Of a DNA stretch of 64,000 bases, positions 55,969-64,000 are shown piece by piece. The translations under genes and the position numbers were made by a program. Each line of letters begins with the position of its first letter. Within the stretch, counting starts at the first letter, position 1. Origin of the DNA: Metridium senile (Eukaryota > Cnidaria > Anthozoa > Actiniaria > Metridiidae); contig OX459105.1 of NCBI GenBank assembly GCA_949775045.1, forward strand, positions 7,681,240 through 7,745,239. The letters are read 5' to 3'. Under the pieces are notes generated by a model, which had not been told where the DNA came from, did not search any database, and was given only the letters and a program-made list of their open reading frames with translations.

Positions 55969-58900
55969 ATGCCATCAAATAGATGTGTTGTGCAGGGCTG
56001 TAGCAACCAATCCGATCCAAAAAATGGCATTTCGTTGCATCTCTCGCCTACTGACAAGACCGAATGTGCCAAATGGAAGCGCTTTGTTGACATTCACAGT
56101 GCGAACTTTGAGCCGCAAAATCGATTTGTTGTGTGCTCAAAGCATTTCGAAGGAAGCTGTTTTGAGCGAGTAATGAACGTACAAGGAATCAAGAGATTCT
56201 TAATCAAAGGGTCTGTACCCACAATCTGGTTTCCAGCCGGCGACGAAGGTCCAAATGATAACAAGTTCAGTGACAGGACACGCCGCAAGGTAGGTTTTGC
56301 TGACTGTGTAAATATTATAAATATTATAAGCTAAAGTCCTTCTCCTGAATTTTAACAGTTTTTCGAGCAGAAATTTATAGAAAACTTATTCATGTCGTTT
56401 GTAAAACTTTAATTCTGAGCTAGCTAAGCTAGCTGTTTTGTGATCGATGTTGTATTTACGCAGTGTCAGTGTATGTATATGTTCGCGTGCCTGACACTAG
56501 GTCACGAATAACTACATGTTAATTTTTAAAAAATCACTGCAGAATAGCATACTAGTTTAGTAAAACATACTTTACTTTGTTTAGCTCTACCAAATCATTC
56601 TTTTCACCGTATTAAGTCGAGATTTCCAGGCGTAAAAATAATTCGACTCCCTGACAATATTCTGTCACGCACCCGGACATATAGACACGTACTGCGTTGT
56701 ATTTAACCTTACTACATGGAAAATACACGTAAATGAATAAACAAATGAAATAAACAAAATACAAAATCAAGTTGAAAAGTATGATTTTTGTAATTCACGA
56801 CTTATATTTTGTACTTAGCACTGATACGGCGATGTTTGAAATCTGACGAGTCTAAGTTAGTAGTTGTTTTGTTTTGCTTCGATGAAAAATTTCCTTACAA
56901 TTAGATGCTTAAAGACATGGGAATTGATCGAAGACCTACAGTGGAAGTACCCAAGGTGGCCTCTCCAGAAGAAAACCAAGTCCAAGACCAAATAGCCTCA
57001 CCACAAGAACCAATAGCTGTAGAATTAACAAAAACAACAACAACAGTAGATCTAGAGTTGGAGCACCAACAAAATTCTATTGCACAGTCAGTAAGTTGAC
57101 AATTCAGACATACATGAGTAACTGACCAAACTTTACTTTGTAGCTATAGAGTCTTATAACATAACACTGTGACAGTCATAAAACTCAAATATTCCTTTGA
57201 TTAATCCTGTAGATATCAAACCTAAATCCTAGTCCTACATCAACAGTAGAGTTGGAGCTCCCACAAGTTTCTATTAATACACAGTCAGTAAGTTGACAAT
57301 TCAGACACATATAACTGACAAAACTTTACTTTTTAGTCTTAATTTGCTCAGTTGTTTAAAAGTTATGTGGTGCTATGAAACAACTCAGTAACTACATAGC
57401 ACAAAATAGTTCTTTTATATTGAATAATTAATTTTGGACCATGCAGTTAGTACTTTCATAAAACTCACATATTTCTTTGATTAATCATGTAGGTATCAAA
57501 CCTAAATCCTAGTCCTACATGTAGCAGTGCCAGCAGTCCTGTAGATAACAATCAGCATGATCTTAAGACAAAAGTAAAAAACCTGCAAACCAAAATCCGC
57601 AGAATGAAAAAAAGTGAATCAGATTTGCTGAGTGCATTGGCTACCAACACAAAAAAAGCCCCAGTGGTCTCAACAAAAAGTAAGAAAACAATGTACACAA
57701 AGTACATAATTGATAATGACAATAGATATAAAAATAACTGATAAAAAAAATAAAATGGATTATAATAATTATGATGACAGCAAGAAAAAATATAATTAAT
57801 GATGACAATAATGATAATAAATGTATTTCTTTTTCTAGCTACTCAGACTTATCCATATGATTTTCCTGAAAAGGAAAACAAGAGGCAAACATCTGATGAA
57901 GAATGGGTTCCCAGTGACAATGAATGTCCCGTGGAATTGCTCGACATGGAAGGGCAACATACCCTTGAAGAAGAGCCAGAAGAAATACCGGAGGATAATG
58001 ACCAACAGTATATAGATTATGGAGACGACGATGAAACTATAGCTCAAAAAGTCACATGTAACACCAGGTTTGCTATTTATTCAAATTAAAAACAAGATTA
58101 TTTATTAAGAATTAATGATTGTGTGTTCCAGTGTTTAACCCCTAGCTTTATAGCAGTATACATATATATAGTGCAAACACTAAATGTCTACAATATAAAT
58201 TGTAGAAAATAGTACTATATTATGCTAATTCTATTGTTTTCTATTGTTTATACAGTACTATGTAGTAGTGAATAGTGCAAAGTATTCCCCACATTTAATG
58301 TTTGCAATCTAATACTTGCATTAAGATATGCAATAAAATACTTTTACATGCTACAATTAAAGTTACATTTCTATTTAATTAATACAATGTAGTCTGCTAT
58401 TTTCTTTTCATCTTTAGATTGGACACAGAAGAAAAGGATGCCCGCAACGAACCAAAAGCAATTGTTTTCCTATCTAAGCTACTAGTTCTTTTCCAGTTCT
58501 GTCGGTACTGCTTCTGTCCAAAACCTGATATCGACATCAAGCAAAGTGGAACATACATTGTAATAACTTCCAAATGTCAGAAATGTGAGAAGGTTTATAT
58601 CTGGGAAAGTCAGCCCAAAATACTTGGAAGGATTCCTGCTGGCAACTTACTGCTGAGTTTTGCAGTTTTGTGTGCAGGAGCATCCATAAGAAAAGTTTTG
58701 CTTGTACTCAAGCACATGAATCTGTTAGTTTATCATGAAACAACATATTACTACCATCAGCGCCATTTACTTATACCAAGTGTTGTTACATTTTGGCGTT
58801 CGTACAAGCAAAAATTGATTGACAGTATAGATGGAAAAGAAGTAGACCTGGCTGGTGATGGGAGGCATGATTCCATGGGGCATTCTGCAAAATACTGTAC

Positions 58901-60900
58901 ATACTCAATCTTATGCTGCACTATTGGCCTTATTATTGATGTTCTTTTAATTCAGGTATTTTAACATTGATTTTTAAAGTCATGTTTAAAGTGAACTAAT
59001 TATACAACAGTATAAACTATGGCCTTCCTGTGTGTCTCCAACACTTTAAAGTACCAGTAGTTATGTGTGGCTGAAGACTGTCACTGTGATTCATTTCTTG
59101 GGTTGTACAAAGGATGTTGGATTCATGGTTCACTGATCACCTAACAAAAAATATAGAATTAAGAATAAATAAGTTATTAAGTGATTTTATTTTCAGGCTA
59201 ATGAAGCTGGTAGCAGTACTGCTATGGAATTTTTAGGGCACCAAAGGGCATTTGCCTACTTGTTCACTACTGGAATGATAATTAAGTCATTCATTTCTGA
59301 TCGACATAAGTCTATTGGAAAATGGATGCGTGTAGAATGTCCCAAAATGTGTAAAGAACTTGGGAAGCCTGTAGTACATCATTTCTATGACCTTTGGCAT
59401 GTTGCAAAAAGTAAGTAGTTATGCCACACCTACATTTACACCCATAGTAGGCCAGAGAAACAACAAAGTTTCAAATAAATCACAGTGATGTAATTTTCAA
59501 AAAGGATCTTGTCAACCTCCTGATAGCTCAAATTCATTTTTGCATTGTGTAACATATATGCCCTAACGTATTACATGTCTGCATACCGCAGATAAAATTG
59601 TAAACTTATATATTTGTTTCTATTATAAGAAATCCAGAAGATACTTATCAAATTAAGTAAAGAGAAATCATGTGAACTAATTGGGCGGTGGAGAAAAAAG
59701 TGTGTCAGACACTTTTATTGGTCAGTAACAACAACCAAGGAACTTCTGGGCGAGGTTAAACTAGCAAAATTTCAAAGTTTTTTCTCACATGTGATAAATG
59801 TCCACAAAGAATTGCCAAATCGCATATTTAATGCTTGTGCTCATGATCCTCTTACCAAAGAAAGGGTCTGGATGACAAAAGGTAATATTAAAATGCATTT
59901 GTATCAGCTACAATGCATTTTTGGCAGAATTAGAAGTTTGTTTGTTCAAATTAATTGCAGGATCAGAAGCATATGGAAAACTTGTTGATGCCCTAAGTAC
60001 AACCAATATTACAACAGCAATAAAAAAGGCCTCTTCAAATGGTCAGACAAGTTATTTAGAAGGGTACCACTCGGTAATAAATCAATTTGCCCCTAAAATG
60101 TTGGCGTACTCTTATCTTGGAATGCTAAGCAGGTACTAGACTATACAATGTATAAACAACTAACTACTTACCTGTCAGTAATAATAACACCCAGATCTTC
60201 TATTGTTCATCATCTTCCTCATCCAAATCCTGTTGAATAACAAAAAAGATAATTGATTCCAATCCATTGATATGATTCGTTTATTTTAGATCATATCTGG
60301 CAGCACTGCATTTTAATTATAATGTGAAAAGAGAGTCAGTAGTAAATGATCATGGTGAAGCCAACCTCAGAGTACACTATCCAAAATACAAGTATGGAGA
60401 AGCAACAGTCAAGGAAGAAAAAATACCACAAAAATTTGGTAAATTTACTTTAAAAAAAAAAATATCATTTAAAAAAATACTTGCTGGTAGTACTACAATT
60501 ATATCTGATATTCATTGACAGGTTATGTTGATGAGATTTATATGACATTGATCACAACACCAAGAGACAAGTTAAAAGAGATGGAAATTGAACTAGACAA
60601 CAGTGTTCCTGGGCCAATGTGCTTTGGATTAGATAAAGATTCCAAACTAGATGCCATGGCTAAATACAGGCAAAGAAAAGCAAAAGCAACAACAATAGTC
60701 CCACCAACATGTACAGGTATGTAATATATAAAATACATAGATAACCACAATAAACATTTTTCATGTGTATTAATTTTGTAGATGAACAACTTCGACAATG
60801 GACGACTATTGGACCAAAACAAAGAAAGGCACCTTCATGCAAAAAATGTGGACAGCCAATGAAAGGGCACAACAGAAGCCAGTGTCAGCAACAGACATAA
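55969..60900 (+). CDS. Kolobok-type transposase: THAP domain, coiled coil, DDE-type core, zinc knuckle (12 exons, 878 aa)
   Basis: Exons: 55969-56289, 56905-57090, 57213-57287, 57493-57679, 57839-58067, 58418-58955, 59197-59410, 59630-59881, 59961-60132, 60290-60438, 60522-60716, 60782-60900. All junctions are AG/GT, the phases agree, and the sum is 2,637 nt. Exon 1 is a THAP zinc finger (C2CH: RCVVQGCSNQ, a Trp, VVCSKHF, closing with SVPTIWF), which would bind the transposon ends. Exon 4 has a Lys/Gln coiled-coil stretch. Exon 6 has CxxC pairs and GDGRHDSMGHSAKYCTYS (first catalytic Asp). Exon 7 has SDRHKSIGKWMR (second Asp) and HFYDLWHVAK. Exon 9 has SYLEGYHSVINQFAPK (Glu). The last exon ends in a zinc knuckle, CKKCGQPMKGHNRSQC. 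Nothing appears to be missing. Catalytic assignments are by motif resemblance. Confidence 0.92.
60200..60229 (-). CDS. Proposed last exon of the ballast-domain gene
   Basis: CAACAG precedes an in-frame stretch reading DLDEEDDEQ and a stop. It continues the acidic tail of the previous exon (EEEDDEEQNDSE) in phase. It lies on the opposite strand in the transposase intron 60133-60289. The alternative is a stop reached by reading through the donor at 61110-61111. Confidence 0.6.
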   Translation of the reverse strand, partial: DLDEEDDEQ

Positions 60901-62575
60901 TAATCATAACATGGGGACAAATACAAGGAATTAGTTTAAAAAAAATTATTGATAACTTGAAATTGATTTTTGAAATTTTTGAAATATCTATTCAGTGAGG
61001 ATTTGTTGATATTGTGACCGAATAATAGTTGTTTTAAATGTTTTTGTTTTTTCTGTTCATCAACACCATCACTATATCATATCAGCTATAATCAAATATA
61101 TGAATGTTTACCTCTGAGTCATTCTGTTCTTCATCATCTTCCTCCTCGAAGCCCTTGTATTGTCCATCTTCAGATGGGAACTGTTTTCTGATCTTATCAT
61201 AGGCACAGCAAGGTAAAGGAAGCCTTCTTGATTTGCCAATATACTCCCATACCAGTCTTATAAACTGGCGGTAAGCTACTGATCGTAAGAACCTAGAAAT
61301 GTAAATGGTTGATTATAAAGTGTGACCACACTAAAAAGAAATAAAAAAATAATGGACATGTTCATGTAGATGAAACTGGCATCTCAAGTTGTGTGTATAA
61401 GCACTATATAAATACAATAAATTATTTTTCTTGACAAATGAACAACAAATAAATAATAAAAAGTAAGTAATAAATACAGTAGAGACCTCGATCACAATCA
61501 ATTTATTGTTCAAACAATTCAAAATCCCTAAATAATTTATTGTGTCTGCTCTTGAATACACGAGAGAGAAATGTGAAATTCGACAAAAACTCTAAAGTTG
61601 GTTCATGGTTTTATTTTCCACACAATAAATTTACAAACAAGAAATTAAGATAATATAGGAAAGTGGTTAACACTAGTATCAAACACCCTTACTCTAAATA
61701 CAAAACAGTAAAATTTACAGGTCACAGAAACAATGGCAATTACAATCTGAAATTAATAGTTACAATGAAGTTATAATGAATAATCTATATATTAGGTATA
61801 GTATACAAATACGAAAAAAATTTATCAAATATCTAAAAGCTAAAAGGCCCGACGGTTTCAACATTTGCTTCAACATCCTTTCGATTTTGATTCAACACTG
61901 ATCCAACACGTTTCGACAATGTTGAAAGAGTTTAAATCAACAAAATTGAACGAATGTTGAAGCAAATGTTGAAACCGTTTGCCCGGGCCTTAAAGTCAAA
62001 TATATCTTACTTGTGTTTGTCAACGCGATTTTCCTCGTACATAACAGTATAGCGCTTGTTTTTCCGCGTTTTCAATCCGATGGCGGCTATCTGGAGTACC
62101 CACTCATCTAGACAGCCAGATGAGAAGCCAGGGTGATCTGTTATACATGCTGGCGGTTCTTCGACGAGCTCTGCTAGCCTTTCTTGACACCGATCGATGT
62201 CGCAACAACAAAAGCATTCCTCCGGCTTTGTTATCAACTCCAAAGAGCAGTGTGTACACTTGCACCTGTGAAACAGTAAAATTGCTGTAAATAATTATCA
62301 AAAAAAATACACAAAACCATTCATTTTAAGGTAAGAAATCGATGGTAAGTATTATAAACATACCACGAATGAACGTCTTGCTCTTCATAACGTCTCTTTA
62401 GCATCGCTTCTTCCTCTTCTTCGGCGGCTAAAGTTTGTCTATATAACTCGTTCTCCTCTTCAGTAGCGATCGGCTCTATGTCCTCATCGTCCTGAGAGAG
62501 AATGTTTTCACCTGGGTTCATAGTAACGCTTTCTGAATCGCTCGAATAGTCAGTACTTTCTGAATCAGAAGCCAT
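60200..62575 (-). CDS. P2X7 ballast-domain protein carried by the transposon (4 exons, 225 aa)
   Basis: Exons: 62575-62364, 62265-62011, 61292-61112, 60229-60200; AG/GT borders, phases agree, 678 nt. The N-terminus (MASDSESTDYSSDSES) is acidic. Residues from about 70 hold a cysteine-rich module: CKCTHC, CFCCCDIDRC, PPACITDHPGFSSGC, DEWVLQ, then AYRQFIRLVWEYIG, LPLPCCAYDKIRKQFP and GQYKGF. This order of Cys clusters and the ACIT, YR-F, LP-C, IRK-FP and G-Y-GF signatures are those of the zinc-coordinating, nucleotide-binding cytoplasmic ballast of vertebrate P2X7. There is no P2X channel domain or membrane segment. The tail is acidic. The last, 30-nt exon lies antisense in a transposase intron and is less certain; read-through of exon 3 would add ten other residues. 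Function unknown. Confidence 0.85.
61845..61992. mobile_element. 148-bp hairpin MITE in an intron of the ballast gene
   Basis: GGCCCGACGGTTTCAACATT then TGCTTCAACAT and the inverse ATGTTGAAGCAAATGTTGAA then ACCGTTTGCCCGGGCC. It inserted into the transposon between the second and third ballast exons and disturbs no exon. Confidence 0.85.
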
Positions 62576-62839
62576 GTTGTATGCCAAGTCTATCAAGTAA
62601 CTGACATCACGCGCAGACCGCTGTACAAAAAAATGCGGGCCAAGTAGGCGACAGTCCAGCGATGGCGAATAGGTGTTCAAAGTAGGTTTAATGACAATTT
62701 TTGTTAGGTAAATGCATTAAAACACCATTTTTTTTGGCAAAATAAGAAGGAATTACTTATTTTTCATCATTTAAAGCTAAAAAGGTTATGTTAAATTGCA
62801 GTTCACTTTCGTAGTATTCTTGTGCTAGTCCCCCTTTAA

Positions 62840-63371
62840 ATAAATGCCAATTTTTTGTCTTGAAGACGCTCTTTTAGTTCTTTTTTTTCTACTTGATACA
62901 CATCAAATAAATAGTAGTCCCTTAACTGTGAAGCTTTTGGTATTGAACCACCATTTGATACTTTATTCTTTAAAAATTCTCTCATGTATGGGCTGTCAAT
63001 TGAGAGGAATGTTTGAGAGGATTTATTGAGAGGAATGTTAGACGCGGTAAATACTTAAACTTGGCAGAAACAAATCTTCTCCTCTTGAGCCTTTGAGTGA
63101 AATTCCAAAGTCGTTTTCAATGTCTGAGCTGTTTCGAGGGTGTTGTATTAACTTTTGAAGCAAGATTCTTCTTGTGCTGTGAAGACTCGAGATGTCTATC
63201 CAAAATAAATTTTCGTAGATGATCGATAACCACATTGCAGGTTGAGCAGAAAAGGAAATTATCATCTGCATGGAATGTTCCTTTTGGGTACTGACGCACC
63301 CGGTTTTTCGTACTAACATTTGTGGGCAAATGTGCAATGTTTAGTTGTTTTTTGACTGTGAAATTAACCAT
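62840..63371 (-). pseudogene. CGGBP1-like / hAT-derived protein, upstream half
   Basis: From the ATG at 63371, a BED-like zinc finger reads FLFCSTCNVVIDHLRKFILD then RHLESSQHKKN, matching the CGGBP1 finger (CxxCNVV..H.RK....HL.S..H). After a +/-1 frame change near 63117 and a ~100-bp degenerate stretch, a second segment reads MREFLKNKVSNGGSIPKASQ then LRDYYLFDVYQVEK, matching the NGGSIP..DQLR..YL region of CGGBP1. It ends at the transposon TTAA with KKLAFI. The rest continues at 55635. Frameshifts show that it is a pseudogene. Confidence 0.75.
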
Positions 63372-64000
63372 GAATTTCTCAAATTAAAACTACAAATTTC
63401 ACACAAAAAAATCCAAGGAAACTTCCCGCTCTTTAAAGAAGAAACACCTTTTCTATAGATGACTATCATTGGTCGAAAGTTAGCCAATCAAAGACCTTCT
63501 TAAATAAAAACATAGTAGACTTTGGAGGAACGCCTAGAGCATTTTATCTATCAAACGTATTTTGAACGTTGAAATGAGCTGTAAAAGCACGTAAATCTCC
63601 CAGGAAACGGTAGAAATGTAATGTTTGAAATGTTTTTTTTTTTAGTAAAGAAGAATGATTTTAATATTGATTTTGTGTATTTTTGAGCAAATAGTGCGAA
63701 AATTGATGAATAGTGCGAAAAAATATGAAAAAGTGCAATTCGGTGCGATTTTAGGTAAAAAGTGTGAAATCGCACAGCCGCACTTTGTCAGAGTCTCTGT
63801 AAATATAATGCTTTTCTTTGAATTGTAAATTACAAATACTAGCAAGAAAATGACAAAAAATACAGAATTTTGATGTTTTGTGAATGAATTTTGACTTGAA
63901 GAGCGCGCGCTACTGACTCCATCACACGATTATTCAGTTTGATCGATTGAGAAAGCCAGATTTTTAAACTTTCAGCTTAGAACTTTTCTTAAGGTTACTG
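63372..64000. other. AT-rich sequence to the window end, nothing recognised
   Basis: No coding segment recognised. If FZR1 continues to the right, this is its first intron or upstream region; I did not find its N-terminal exon here. Confidence 0.35.

Larger units (their letters stand above)
55640..62835. mobile_element. Intact Kolobok (T2)-type DNA transposon with transposase and P2X7-ballast-domain genes
   Basis: 7,196 bp, flanked by TTAA at 55636-55639 and 62836-62839, with perfect 14-bp inverted ends AGGGGGACTAGCAC. TTAA plus AGGGGG agrees with the TTAAAGGRR rule known for T2/Kolobok elements. Two convergent multi-exon genes fill it: a THAP-DDE-type transposase (plus strand) and a ballast-domain protein (minus strand). 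Both splice without stops or frameshifts in their coding exons, which points to recent activity. It is inserted in a CGGBP1-like hAT remnant. Superfamily assignment rests on termini and protein motifs; I could not compare with a repeat library. Confidence 0.9.

Noticed and set aside
55866..56288. Minus-strand ORFs over the THAP exon
   Set aside because: Shadows of the THAP-coding strand; the plus frame has the C2CH motif and correct splicing.
63038..63337. 99-codon minus-strand ORF overlapping the CGGBP1-like finger
   Set aside because: It is the alternative frame; the CxxC...H...H finger and NGGSIP motif belong to the other frames. Part of it is the frame-shifted continuation of the pseudogene.
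1..64000. CRISPR arrays, bacterial operons, riboswitches or prophage
   Set aside because: None seen; the DNA is clearly metazoan, and the repeats are microsatellites and transposon ends.

Overview
This is animal nuclear DNA, most likely from an anthozoan cnidarian (coral, corallimorph or anemone). The evidence is AT-rich sequence, genes split into many small exons with GT/AG introns, dense foldback and MITE-type elements, tRNA-derived SINEs, an L2/CR1-like LINE, and repeat families I associate with anthozoan genomes. The species assignment is inference. No bacterial-type genes or operons are present.

Host genes. The main host gene is a minus-strand FZR1/Cdh1 (fizzy-related APC/C activator). 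I could place 14 exons between 54000 and 15391. They splice in one continuous frame and cover the central N-terminal region and nearly the whole WD40 propeller. The first exon(s) and the short last exon were not found. Its introns hold most of the mobile DNA in the window. A second candidate gene is an intronless minus-strand ORF at 2398-3306 encoding a protein of about 302 residues with two membrane segments, which I do not recognise.

Mobile DNA. At least seven elements are flanked on both sides by TTAA (one flank has decayed to TTTA), and others are partial. Two pairs stand back to back sharing one TTAA. One TTAA element interrupts the reverse transcriptase of a LINE, and removing it with one TTAA copy restores the reading frame. 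Two further elements share CAGTCYGG termini and 5-bp AT target duplications. The larger of these (32239-35984) carries a SAP-domain ORF, an acidic ORF and a tandem array.

Right end. At 55640-62835 lies a 7,196-bp transposon that looks intact: TTAA target duplications, perfect 14-bp inverted ends beginning AGGGGG, and two convergent multi-exon genes. The plus-strand gene (12 exons, 878 residues, open throughout) is a THAP / DDE-type / zinc-knuckle transposase of the Kolobok (T2) type. The minus-strand gene (4 exons, 225 residues) encodes a protein built around the cysteine-rich ballast domain otherwise known as the cytoplasmic C-terminus of vertebrate P2X7 receptors. The transposon is inserted in a decayed CGGBP1-like (hAT-derived) coding sequence whose halves lie on both sides. 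A transposon carrying the P2X7 ballast domain as a second gene is the most interesting observation here.
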